Assembly: GCF_001507545.1 (NCBI RefSeq)
Contig: NZ_LQBP01000002.1
Span: 471,048-535,047 of the forward strand
Direction: 5' to 3'
Source of the DNA: Ruegeria profundi
GTDB taxonomy: Bacteria; Pseudomonadota; Alphaproteobacteria; Rhodobacterales; Rhodobacteraceae
Length of the DNA: 64,000 nucleotides
Below the pieces are notes generated by a model. That model saw only the letters and a program-made list of their open reading frames with translations. It did no database searches and had not been told where the DNA came from. The position numbers and the translations under genes are program-made. This document shows positions 44,106 through 52,561 of this stretch, in pieces. Every line of letters starts with the position of its first letter. Position 1 is the first letter of the stretch.

Positions 44106-44121
44106 CCAGGGAATCTCAGCC

Positions 44122-44607
44122 ATGAAAACTCTTCTCACGACAATCGCTTTCATTGCAACCGCTCAGATTGCGCAAGCTCAATCATTGGTTTTTGGGGCGG
44201 GTTTTGCCGATTTCTCTAGTGGAGGCGCAAAAGATCGTGCCGCATTCTCTTTAGAATACCAGCATCGCCCATTCTATGAAATCCATCAGATTGCCTTTGC
44301 CTGGGGTATCTCCATTTTGGTGGATACCACAGGCGATTTCTACATAGGCGCTGGTTTGGTTGGCACATATGAGATCGCCGACAGATGGTTCTTGGAAGGC
44401 AGCGTAATGCCGGGCTTTTATGCATTCGGCGATGAGGCGAACGATCTTGGTGGCGACTTCCAGATACGTAGCCTTGTAGGTGTCGGGTATTCGTTGGCTA
44501 GCGGCAACAAAGTATCTCTGGCGCTCGCCCACCTATCGAACGCAAGTACAAACGACGAAAATCCTGGCGCCAATGCCATTTTTTTACGCTTCCACAAGGC
44601 ATTCTAA
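44122..44607 (+). CDS. PagL-like lipid A 3-O-deacylase (acyloxyacyl hydrolase)
   Basis: A 161-residue outer-membrane beta-barrel protein with a signal peptide ending at AQA (residue 19). Catalytic residues match PagL: H137 and S139 (ALAHLSNAS) with E146 in the following NDENPG loop, where PagL has His126, Ser128 and Glu140. The last residue is Phe, the usual barrel insertion signal. It would remove the 3-linked acyl chain of lipid A. It stands alone among regulators and IS relics. Confidence 0.83.
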   Translation: MKTLLTTIAFIATAQIAQAQSLVFGAGFADFSSGGAKDRAAFSLEYQHRPFYEIHQIAFAWGISILVDTTGDFYIGAGLVGTYEIADRWFLEGSVMPGFYAFGDEANDLGGDFQIRSLVGVGYSLASGNKVSLALAHLSNASTNDENPGANAIFLRFHKAF

Positions 44608-45071
44608 TTCAGAAACTCTGTGAAGCAGAGTTGCTAACCGAACGCAAAATACCCAAAGGATTCACCGACATGATCACGTGCTCTTTCGATGCATCGCCGT
44701 AGGCGCTCACTAGTTTTCGCTAGGACCGATTAAACTATTCAATTCACTGCAATCACTGTTTCCGCCCGCCTAAACAGTCCAGAAGTCAGGCCTTGCTGCC
44801 ATGGCCATTGCGTAGCTACGCCTCGGTTTCAAAATCCCGTACACCTGTGGAAACTTTTTGCTGAAGTCAAAGCGTTCAAAATCCGAAAAACAAAAACTGA
44901 AAGTTGCAAGACGTGGCCTGAACTGAATGTCAAAAAAGTAGCAAAGGTGGTTCTTGGAGGTGAGCGGCGTCGCGGTGAATAACGGTGAGCGTCATTTTCC
45001 ATCAAGGGCTTTGATTCCTTTGTTCGGGCCACGTCCGGACATCTTGATGAGCGTTTTCAACGAGCAATCCC
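44608..45071. other. Intergenic region upstream of an AraC gene
   Basis: This 460-base AT-rich stretch has no convincing gene on either strand. It may contain the AraC promoter and leftover insertion-sequence DNA. No repeat or clear terminator was identified. Confidence 0.3.
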
Positions 45072-46031
45072 ATGACAGACAAGAGAGCACAAACACTCCG
45101 AACGCTTGATACGCAACCGACGGCTCAAACAGATCGTACGCCTGTGAGCAAACTCGAAGACGGGATCCGCCAGACTTCTTTTCCTTCAACAGTATTGGGA
45201 AAATCGCAAATCGGATCGTTAGGAGTCTCTGCCGCTCGCGGCCATTTGCTCAAAGGAGAAGGACGGCAGGTAATTTCCACCTACTCTGCTCTCTATTTGC
45301 ACGGCTCGCCCGGCCGCCTCGCGCTCGAGGTTGAGGGCAAGGAACGGCCGCTTCACGAAGCACTGCCAGGTGAGATCACAGTGCGTGGCGCAGGCGTTCG
45401 TTGCGAAGGCCGCGTGCTTGCGCCCAATGACTTTACGGTCTTTGAAATGCCAACTACCCTCGTCCGGAAAGTTCTTGGCGATCCAAAAGCCGACTTCGCA
45501 GACGCGCTCGCAAGCGTAGAGTTCAGACCAATAACGTCGATACTCTTGAGCCAATTGGTCCGCGATTTGGATCGCGTGTTGTTCGAAAGCGGAGTGTCCA
45601 CGCCCATTGCCACGGAAACACTGTATCAAACGATCTGTTTGGAACTCTGGCGGCTGGTTAAGCGGGACGTGCAGCCCGTCGACGCGAACGCAAGGCCTAT
45701 GCGTTTATCAGCCAGCGTGTTGCGGGATATCAATGATTACGTGGACGCGACCTGCGCGCAGCAAGTAGATCTGGACGCCTTAAGTCGACTGACCAGCCTG
45801 AAACACTCGTCCATCTCCCAAGCGTTCAAGAACACGGTCGGCCAAACACCTTACCAATACATCCTCACCCGTCGCATTGCGCGCGCACGATTTCTTGTCG
45901 AGACCTCGAAGCTGCCTCTTAGAGAAGTCGCAGAACGCTGCGGATTTGTCTCTCAGTCACACCTGACGACGACGTTTCGCGACAAGGTCGGATTGACGCC
46001 CGCGTCATTGCGCGAAATCGTTCAGAGTTAA
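45072..46031 (+). CDS. AraC-family transcriptional regulator
   Basis: A 319-residue regulator with an N-terminal sensor half and a C-terminal double helix-turn-helix. The C-terminal part reads QVDLDALSRLTSLKHSSISQ, TPYQYILTRRIARARFL and LREVAERCGFVSQSHLTTTF. The N-terminal extension of about 40 residues is polar and not seen in the neighbouring AraC proteins, so the true start may be further inside. It converges with the next AraC gene and overlaps it by four bases at the stops. Confidence 0.86.
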   Translation: MTDKRAQTLRTLDTQPTAQTDRTPVSKLEDGIRQTSFPSTVLGKSQIGSLGVSAARGHLLKGEGRQVISTYSALYLHGSPGRLALEVEGKERPLHEALPGEITVRGAGVRCEGRVLAPNDFTVFEMPTTLVRKVLGDPKADFADALASVEFRPITSILLSQLVRDLDRVLFESGVSTPIATETLYQTICLELWRLVKRDVQPVDANARPMRLSASVLRDINDYVDATCAQQVDLDALSRLTSLKHSSISQAFKNTVGQTPYQYILTRRIARARFLVETSKLPLREVAERCGFVSQSHLTTTFRDKVGLTPASLREIVQS

Positions 46032-46897
46032 CTGCCGTTGCGCAATTTTGATGGTGTGACCCTGGCTTTCATCCGGAAGGTGTCCGTCATATGCGCCTGA
46101 GAAGAAAACCCTGAAAGATACGCGATCTCGCTCAGAGGTATGTCGCTGGACAGGATCATTCTGCGGGCGAAAGCAATCCGGCAACTGATGATGAACTGGT
46201 ACGGCGTTTGTCCGGTGACATTGTATAACGCCTTTGAAAACTCAGCATTCGCCATTCCAAGAAAGCACTCAAGGTCTAGCGTTGTCACTTTTTCCTCAAG
46301 GTGGGTTTCGACGTACTTCGTAAGTCGTTGCATGTCACTGTCGCTTATCGTCGGCGTGCTTGGCCGCTCGGTCGGGTGCGCGCAATGAACCAGCGCGTTG
46401 GTCAGTGTTCCAACCAGCACATCCGCATAGTCTGGACCAATCGGGTCGCTTGAGGCAGCTTCATCGCACAGCCTGCGGACCAGACTTTCGACCAAAGGCG
46501 CGCGAAACGGGGCTTCGGACAATGATTCAAGTACCCCGGGACGAGCGACAAGTGTGTTGTCTAATACCTGTTGAGGCAGGAACACGCACAGGCTTTCAGC
46601 CGTCGTTTCAATGTCTACACACCATTCGCCACCTTTTGTTACGAGCACAATATCCCCGACTGCAAAATCGAATGTGTCATAGACCGACCCCGCGATGCGA
46701 TAGCGCGCGCGGCGCGGCCGATTAATCAAAGAAATGAATAGACTGGGTGAATTAGTGACTTCGAAACCCGCTGGGTCCGTACAGAACCGCGCTGCCTGTG
46801 CGCCAAATGAGCCCAGAGTGTTCAACCCCGTCAGTTGCGCCGCGATTTCAGGCGGGCCAGCGAATGAAACAAGCGACAAGTCGGGCTCTCCTGGCAA
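46028..46897 (-). CDS. AraC-family transcriptional regulator
   Basis: A 289-codon minus-strand AraC protein. The sensor half has SPSLFISLINRPRRARYRIAG and the C-terminal half LECFLGMANAEFSKAL and LSEIAYLSGFSSQAHMTDTF. The frame opens with TTG at 46897. A second TTG at 46879 lies eight bases behind AGGAG, so the true start could be there. It is paralogous to the three AraC genes between 36.4 and 46 kb. A target is not obvious. Confidence 0.84.
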   Translation of the reverse strand: MPGEPDLSLVSFAGPPEIAAQLTGLNTLGSFGAQAARFCTDPAGFEVTNSPSLFISLINRPRRARYRIAGSVYDTFDFAVGDIVLVTKGGEWCVDIETTAESLCVFLPQQVLDNTLVARPGVLESLSEAPFRAPLVESLVRRLCDEAASSDPIGPDYADVLVGTLTNALVHCAHPTERPSTPTISDSDMQRLTKYVETHLEEKVTTLDLECFLGMANAEFSKALYNVTGQTPYQFIISCRIAFARRMILSSDIPLSEIAYLSGFSSQAHMTDTFRMKARVTPSKLRNGS

Positions 46898-46945
46898 GGT
46901 TTAGTTAACCACTGTCCTGACATAAGCGTTTGCAGACCAGTGGGC

Positions 46946-47380
46946 TCAATGGGCTCGATCTTCATGCCCGGCATAGGCCGCGCGGAGCGCCTCATGCTCA
47001 ACCCATAGTGAGTTCAACAATTGCTCGGCTCTCTCGGAATGCCCAACCGCGGAGACTTTGCGCAAAAGATCAATGTCATCGAGAATGAGGCAGTGTCCTT
47101 GCGCAAGTGCGGCCACGGGCGCCATGTCCTTAGCCAGATCAATCTCCGACGCGAGGGTTGCAAGTTCGGACAGAAGTATCGGCGGGCATCCCTCTTCCGA
47201 GACAATCGTGCACCCGATGTCGTCCGTCATTTCCGCCAGACGAAAAAAATCTGCCTGCACCAACTCACGAAACGGGACGTCCGGTCTGCGCCAAAGAAAT
47301 GTTCGCGCCATGTGTTCCAAGGCAACGTGATCCGCGAGAAGCCGTTTCAAACTGCCGATCAGAAGGCCGTCTACAATCAT
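46946..47380 (-). CDS. Divergent Dps/ferritin-like protein lacking ferroxidase histidines
   Basis: A 144-residue helical protein. Its first helices (SLKRLLADHVALEHMARTF then FRELVQADFFRLAEMTDDIG) follow the pattern of Dps proteins. Where Dps has the His of AHWN it has Leu (FLWRR), and the second ferroxidase His is also absent. A late helix (WVEHEALRAAYAGHE) fits the Dps helix D/E region. If it is a Dps relative, it would not oxidise iron normally. Family placement is by eye and moderate in strength. Confidence 0.5.
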   Translation of the reverse strand: MIVDGLLIGSLKRLLADHVALEHMARTFLWRRPDVPFRELVQADFFRLAEMTDDIGCTIVSEEGCPPILLSELATLASEIDLAKDMAPVAALAQGHCLILDDIDLLRKVSAVGHSERAEQLLNSLWVEHEALRAAYAGHEDRAH

Positions 47381-47624
47381 AACAACACCGAGCGCAGTTG
47401 AGCGCGGCGAAAACGGCGAAATGGGATAAAGAAGAGCTTCATCTGAACAACGTGAACCGTGTTGGGATCAAACGATTGTACGTTGCAGGCATGGCCTACG
47501 TCTTCCAGATTTCAAACACGCATTTTCAGATTTGTGCACCTGCCGGATGTCACATCGTCGACAGCAAAGGGTCCCTAGGTTATCACCGTTGGCCAACTGT
47601 CAAGCTCGCAAACTCGAAATTGGC

Positions 47625-48536
47625 TCAGGTGTTGGTCTCCAGGTTCGGGTGGTTTTGCACAAACGCCTCAAAGTACTTTGCAAACGTTCCAACGACTGGT
47701 GGGAGTTGTTCGTATGGGGGGTAGTACAGCGTAAGCCACAACGACGTGATAGACCAATTTGGCATCACCTGCTCGACTTGCCCGCTAGCCAACCCCTTGT
47801 CAGTAATGAAATCCGGTAGAACACATATGCCGTCTCCCGCGACCGCAAGAGCGTAGAGGAAGTCTCCATTGTTGGAGACTATGTTTCGGCCAGCTTGAAC
47901 TGAAACGTTGCTAACTGCATGAGAGAAATCCCATGTTTCAGAGCCGCCTTGTGCGCTGTATGACATTAGAAAGTCTGGGTTCAGATCGCGCGGATGATCA
48001 GGCCGGGGTATGCGTTCAAACAGAGACGGCGCAGCAATCATATGCCGCGGAACTTCGCATAATTTGCGCCAAATTGTCGATTTATCGGTCGGCGGTCCGG
48101 ATACGCGTACAGCAAGGTCGCAATTTTCCTCGATCACATCGAGTAGAGTATCGGTGAAGTTGATCTCGACTGAAATGTTCGGATAGGCAAGACGAAACCC
48201 GGAGATCACTTGCGGTAGCAACGTGACGCCCAGTGATACCGGCGCGGTCAGTCGCAGATGGCCTTTGTCAGGTTGATTGGCCCGTTGAAGACTTCGTGTG
48301 ACCTCCTCAAACCTCTCCAATAGCGGTCTGTACTGCGCAAGCACAGTTGCTCCGGCGCTGGTTAGTGAAACTTGCCTTGTCGTGCGCACCAAAAGCTGTG
48401 TGCCCAGGTCTCTCTCAAGCTGCGCTATGATGCGCGTTGCTGATGCCGGCGCGATGCCCAGTTCGCGCGCTGCCAGTGAAAAGCTTTTCAGGTCTGATAC
48501 GGCTCGCAGGACGCGGATGGGCTTAAGCTCGATCAT
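47625..48536 (-). CDS. LysR-family regulator of the MhqO/MhqD-like pair
   Basis: A 303-residue LysR protein. The winged helix reads LRAVSDLKSFSLAARELGIA, then SATRIIAQLERDLGTQLLVR. The substrate domain starts near residue 90. It resembles the DhmA/CrgA-like subgroup that often controls nearby detoxification genes. It is divergent from the dioxygenase gene across 113 bases holding two TTTAATAATT repeats. Electrophilic quinones are a likely effector class, by inference from the target genes. Confidence 0.88.
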   Translation of the reverse strand: MIELKPIRVLRAVSDLKSFSLAARELGIAPASATRIIAQLERDLGTQLLVRTTRQVSLTSAGATVLAQYRPLLERFEEVTRSLQRANQPDKGHLRLTAPVSLGVTLLPQVISGFRLAYPNISVEINFTDTLLDVIEENCDLAVRVSGPPTDKSTIWRKLCEVPRHMIAAPSLFERIPRPDHPRDLNPDFLMSYSAQGGSETWDFSHAVSNVSVQAGRNIVSNNGDFLYALAVAGDGICVLPDFITDKGLASGQVEQVMPNWSITSLWLTLYYPPYEQLPPVVGTFAKYFEAFVQNHPNLETNT

Positions 48537-48541
48537 CTCAG

Positions 48542-48602
48542 TTTAATAATTCCGTTTTTGACAATAATAAAGCCACATAGTTGTCTATTCACTTTAATAA
48601 TT
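48542..48602. promoter_or_regulatory. Paired direct repeats in the LysR/dioxygenase divergent promoter
   Basis: TTTAATAATT occurs at 48542-48551 and again at 48593-48602, 51 bases apart, between the lysR start (48536) and the dioxygenase start (48650). The separation is close to five helical turns, so both lie on the same DNA face. They are candidate LysR contact sites or AT-rich promoter elements. Confidence 0.45.
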
Positions 48603-48649
48603 GATGCGCCATCTTTGATGCAAGTTGAACACTCGCCCGGGAGCGGAAC

Positions 48650-49585
48650 ATGATCAAAGATATCAAAGGGCTGCACCACGTCACTTCGATGGCTGCAGAT
48701 GCCAGCACCAACAACGCTTTTTTCACCAACACCCTTGGCATGCGCCGGGTGAAAAAGACGGTCAATTTCGATGCGCCTGAGGTGTATCACCTCTACTACG
48801 GGGATGAGGTTGGAACGCCGGGTTCGGTTATGACCTATTTTCCTTTTGGTCAGATGCCAAAAGGACGCAGAGGCGCCGGCGAGGTAGGTGTGACCGAGTT
48901 TGCCATCCCTACAGGCGGTGTCGAATTCTGGAAACAACGTCTTGCATCTGAGGGCGTGACTGGGCTGGCCGATGGCACGGTCTTCGGAGAAAAGCGTCTG
49001 TCTTTTGACGGCCCCGATGGCGATAGCTTTGCATTGGTCGAGTCTGATGCGCGAGGCCGGACAGCCTGGACTCAGGGCGGTGTTCCCGATGAGGCCGCGA
49101 TTCTTGGGTTCCGGGGCGCTCGGTTCTCTCTGAAGGATGTCGATGCGACGGGTGAACTGCTGACCTTCATGGGATACCAGAAGGCTGAAACGGAAGGTGA
49201 CGTCACTCGCTATGTGATCGAAGGGGGCAACGCTGCAGACACGATCGATCTGCAGCAGCTATCGTCAAGCACCCCGACCGCTGGTCAGGGCGCTGGGTCC
49301 GTTCATCATATCGCTTTTGCCGTCGAGGACCGCGCCGCGCAACTGCGTGTTCGGCAAGCTTTGCTGGATACAGGCTATCAGGTCACGCCGGTTATCGACC
49401 GAGACTATTTCTGGGCGATCTATTTCCGCACGCCGGGTGGTGTGCTGTTTGAGATCGCTACGAACGAGCCCGGTTTTGACCGCGATGAAGACACGGCCCA
49501 TCTGGGTGAGGCGCTTAAGTTGCCTACCCGCTACGAGCCACATCGCAGCAAGATCGAAAGTCTCCTGCCCACACTTGCATCATGA
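48650..49585 (+). CDS. Ring-cleaving dioxygenase, MhqO-like (VOC family)
   Basis: A 311-residue protein of two vicinal-oxygen-chelate domains. Metal ligands are expected at the histidine of GLHHVTSMA, the histidine of SVHHIAFAVED and the glutamate of GVLFEIATNEPGF. This pattern is typical of MhqO/MhqA proteins that cleave hydroquinones in bacilli and proteobacteria. The start is behind GGAGCGG. It is followed with a four-base overlap by the hydrolase gene. Confidence 0.87.
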   Translation: MIKDIKGLHHVTSMAADASTNNAFFTNTLGMRRVKKTVNFDAPEVYHLYYGDEVGTPGSVMTYFPFGQMPKGRRGAGEVGVTEFAIPTGGVEFWKQRLASEGVTGLADGTVFGEKRLSFDGPDGDSFALVESDARGRTAWTQGGVPDEAAILGFRGARFSLKDVDATGELLTFMGYQKAETEGDVTRYVIEGGNAADTIDLQQLSSSTPTAGQGAGSVHHIAFAVEDRAAQLRVRQALLDTGYQVTPVIDRDYFWAIYFRTPGGVLFEIATNEPGFDRDEDTAHLGEALKLPTRYEPHRSKIESLLPTLAS

Positions 49586-49599
49586 TTTCAGAGGTTGAA

Positions 49600-50220
49600 A
49601 TGTCCAAAGATCTCTATCAGGCGCTTGTGCATGCGCCGCAACCCGCCCGTCCGCTTGTCTTTGCCTTTCATGGCACCGGAGGGGATGAGCACCAGCTTGT
49701 TGAATTGGCCGGCACTCTTGTCGCTGGCGCCGGGATCGTATCACCACGCGGCGATGTCTCTGAGATGGGGGCTGCGCGGTTCTTTCGCCGCACTGCCGAG
49801 GGTGTGTATGACATGGAGGACCTTGCCCGTGCGACGGACAAGATGATTGCGTTCATCGAAGCCCATCGCGCATCGCATCCCGGTCATCCGCTTTATGGCT
49901 TCGGCTATTCGAACGGGGCAAACATCCTGGCGGCGGTCTTTCTCAAACGCCCGGACCTGTTTGAGCGGGTCGGCCTTTTGCATCCGATGGTCACGTGGGA
50001 GCCGAACGCACATCCTCAGCTTGTGGGGCGGAAAGTTCTGGTGACCGCCGGACGACGCGACCCAATCACGCCATGGCCAATGACGGAACGCCTTGTCAGT
50101 TGGCTGTCTGATCATGGTGCTGAGGTCACTTCGGACGTCCATGAAGGCGGACACGAGCTGCGAAACTCTGAACTGACGGCGCTAGCCTCCCACTTCAACG
50201 GGGATGTCGGCGCCGGGTGA
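49600..50220 (+). CDS. Alpha/beta hydrolase, MhqD-like carboxylesterase
   Basis: A 206-residue esterase. The nucleophile is S104 (GYSNGAN), the acid D154 (GRRDPITP) and the base H185 (EGGHEL). FAFHGTGGDEHQL gives the oxyanion hole. It pairs with the dioxygenase, as MhqD pairs with MhqO, to hydrolyse the ring-cleavage or adduct product. The ATG at 49600 has AGAGG upstream; an earlier ATG at 49582 overlaps the dioxygenase stop (ATGA). Its end overlaps the convergent LysR gene by 39 bases. Confidence 0.85.
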   Translation: MSKDLYQALVHAPQPARPLVFAFHGTGGDEHQLVELAGTLVAGAGIVSPRGDVSEMGAARFFRRTAEGVYDMEDLARATDKMIAFIEAHRASHPGHPLYGFGYSNGANILAAVFLKRPDLFERVGLLHPMVTWEPNAHPQLVGRKVLVTAGRRDPITPWPMTERLVSWLSDHGAEVTSDVHEGGHELRNSELTALASHFNGDVGAG

Positions 50221-51156
50221 AGGTTCACGCATTGCATTCAACGTAGACAAGACGGCGGCTTCTTTGCGCGCCCAGGACATGAACTCACGAATATGCTCTT
50301 CACGTTCCCGGCCCGGGTGGCAACATATGAAATAGCTGAACCCGGTTTCCACCACCGGACCGAATGGGCAAACAAGCCGTCCGTCCGAAAGCGCGGAATA
50401 GACCAGCAGCGACCCGCAGAGCGCGACACCCGCGCCTGCGATCGCGGCGTCCACAATCTGACCGCCCGGAGGTCTTTCGAACCGCATGGCTTTCGAAGGA
50501 TCAACTACATTCGGAAGCCCGGCGTGTTGGCTCCAAAGAACCCAACTGGGAACCGACCCGTCCAGCATCGGCGTTGTATCGTAAAGAACTTGCGCGGCCT
50601 TGATGTCGGCAGGGGACTTTATGTCGAACGTATCCAGCACGCCTGGGCTGGCGACCACCAGCATCAACTCCCGGTGAAGCAACTCCGTATAACGGTCCTC
50701 AGGTGGTTCGCTGTTGTATCGAATTTCGATATCTGCGGTCGCGTGGGTTTTGTGGTCAGAAGGGTTTTCGGACTCAATATGGACCTGAACATCGGGGTGG
50801 TCTTTGGTGAACTTATGCAGCCTTGGCAAAAGCCACTTGCTGATCAGCGCATTGCTGGAACTGATGCGCAGTTTGGGCGTCTTCTTGGGCCGTACTTCAT
50901 CGACCACCTGACGGATTTGCAAGAACGCTTCGCTGATCGTTGGCTGCAAGCGCTGCCCTTCGGGTGTCAAATGGATCGCGCGGGTCTTTCGAACGAACAA
51001 AGCCACCCCAAGGTCAGCCTCCAGCGCCTTGATCTGCTGGCTAACCGCACCCGGCGTCACCGAAAGCTCATAGGCCGCTTCCTTGATCGAGCCACGCCGC
51101 GCGGCGGCCTCAAAGGCGCGCAAACTTAACAAGGAAGGCAATCGGGACAGCGGCAT
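50182..51156 (-). CDS. LysR-family regulator, GcvA-like
   Basis: A 324-residue regulator. The start (MPLSRLPSLLSLRAFEAAAR) and VTPGAVSQQIKALEADLGVA give the winged helix. The LysR substrate domain follows with NALISKWLLPRLHKF and a C-terminal HPGREREEHIREF. It resembles the regulator at 8374-9300. It is divergent from the XapX-to-pirin gene set, which it most likely controls. Confidence 0.88.
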   Translation of the reverse strand: MPLSRLPSLLSLRAFEAAARRGSIKEAAYELSVTPGAVSQQIKALEADLGVALFVRKTRAIHLTPEGQRLQPTISEAFLQIRQVVDEVRPKKTPKLRISSSNALISKWLLPRLHKFTKDHPDVQVHIESENPSDHKTHATADIEIRYNSEPPEDRYTELLHRELMLVVASPGVLDTFDIKSPADIKAAQVLYDTTPMLDGSVPSWVLWSQHAGLPNVVDPSKAMRFERPPGGQIVDAAIAGAGVALCGSLLVYSALSDGRLVCPFGPVVETGFSYFICCHPGREREEHIREFMSWARKEAAVLSTLNAMREPSPGADIPVEVGG

Positions 51157-51439
51157 GGCAAGACAGAAAAACAGTTTAGCCTAACTAATGCATACCCGCA
51201 GAACTTCTGCTTTGTCGAGTTCAAACTACACCCCACATCAATGAACAACAGAACTTGGAACTGAGTGAAATGATCAAGATCCACGAAAAAGCATCGCGGG
51301 GACGCACGCAAAACGGACGGGTGTATGGGCGCCACGCAGCCTCACGCCGTTGGTGTCAGCACCGAACCCATGTCGGCGTCGCTCGCTCAGAAGGCCCTGC
51401 TGTCATTTCAATCGAACCAGAATTGCAAGGAGACCCGAC

Positions 51440-51694
51440 GTGACTTGGCAACCATATCTCATATCGCTCGCAGCGGGCCTCGGGATTGGGGTCATCTATG
51501 GCCTGATCGCAGTCCGCAGTCCCGCCCCACCAATCATCGCGCTTTTGGGCCTCTTGGGCATGCTCGCCGGAGAAGCTGCGGTGCAATGGATCCGGGGTCA
51601 TTCCGACGCTGTGTCACAGGCCCTGCATCTTAAGTCTTTCGCCGTAACGCAGGCGGAAGAGACGAGCCAACCAACCAAACCCAAAACCCTTTAG
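51440..51694 (+). CDS. XapX-domain small membrane protein
   Basis: An 84-residue protein with two hydrophobic helices (LISLAAGLGIGVIYGLIAV and PPIIALLGLLGMLAGEAAV). The turn between them, SPAPP, is typical of the XapX domain. The GTG start at 51440 has AAGGAG upstream; no ATG fits. XapX genes often sit before isochorismatase-family and amidohydrolase genes, as here. Function unknown; a membrane accessory for import or export of the substrate is possible. Confidence 0.8.
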   Translation: MTWQPYLISLAAGLGIGVIYGLIAVRSPAPPIIALLGLLGMLAGEAAVQWIRGHSDAVSQALHLKSFAVTQAEETSQPTKPKTL

Positions 51695-51724
51695 CCCCAT
51701 CTAACCTCAACAAAGGAATGAAAA

Positions 51725-52429
51725 ATGTCCAAACTTGAAGTCCTTACACCTGAGAACAGCCAGATCATCTTCATCGATCATCAGCCACAGATGGCATTCG
51801 GCGTGCAGTCGATTGATCGTCAGACACTGAAGAACAACACCGTTGCCTTGGCCAAAGCCGCCAAGATCTTTGACGTGCCCACTATCATCACCACGGTCGA
51901 AACGGACAGTTTTTCCGGGCACACCTATCCTGAACTCTTGGACGTTAATCCTCAGGCGCCTTTGCTGGAACGTACTTCCATGAACTCCTGGGACGACCAG
52001 AAAGTCCGGGATGCACTGGCACGAGGAGCTGCGGAAGGTCGCAAGAAAATCGTTGTCTCGGGTCTTTGGACCGAAGTCTGTAATATCACCTTTGCGCTGA
52101 GCTGCATGGCCGACACGGACTACGAAATTTACATGGTTGCTGACGCGTCGGGCGGTACGTCGGTTGATGCCCACAAATACGCGATGGACCGGATGGTTCA
52201 GGCCGGAGTCATCCCCGTGACCTGGCAGCAGGTTCTTCTGGAATGGCAGCGGGATTGGGCACGGCGCGACACCTACGATGCTGTCATGGACTTGGTGCGT
52301 GAACACTCCGGCGCTTACGGCATGGGCGTCGATTACGCTTACACGATGGTTCACAAGGCGCCATCGCGCAGCCGCCACTCTGGCCCTACGCTGGAAGCGG
52401 TGCCCGCCGGAAAAGTCGCCGCAGAGTAG
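51725..52429 (+). CDS. Isochorismatase-family cysteine hydrolase, YcaC-like
   Basis: A 234-residue cytosolic hydrolase. The catalytic aspartate is D18 (IIFIDHQPQM) and the nucleophile C119 (SGLWTEVCN). The expected lysine position appears as R83 (LERTSMNSW), a variation seen in the YcaC-like branch. The C-terminal tail of about 30 residues (APSRSRHSG and beyond) is extra. It is the second gene of the set and, like the hydrolase at 38661, is followed by a long hairpin. Confidence 0.83.
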   Translation: MSKLEVLTPENSQIIFIDHQPQMAFGVQSIDRQTLKNNTVALAKAAKIFDVPTIITTVETDSFSGHTYPELLDVNPQAPLLERTSMNSWDDQKVRDALARGAAEGRKKIVVSGLWTEVCNITFALSCMADTDYEIYMVADASGGTSVDAHKYAMDRMVQAGVIPVTWQQVLLEWQRDWARRDTYDAVMDLVREHSGAYGMGVDYAYTMVHKAPSRSRHSGPTLEAVPAGKVAAE

Positions 52430-52443
52430 TCTGCCGCGCCACG

Positions 52444-52484
52444 CCCGCTCGGTCCCTTCATCCCTCCCCATGAAACCGAGCGGG
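52444..52484 (+). other. Intercistronic hairpin after the cysteine hydrolase gene
   Basis: CCCGCTCGGT and ACCGAGCGGG pair perfectly over ten bases with a 21-base loop. The stem begins 14 bases after the stop. No T-tract follows, and the next gene starts 78 bases later with an AAGGA site. It is comparable with the hairpins at 39519-39598. Confidence 0.68.
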
Positions 52485-52561
52485 AGACTTTCCAAACCTC
52501 TCTCAATCTGTGCCCCTCCGGTGGGCACCGACCACCCCCGCTTTGCCAAAGGATGCGCACC

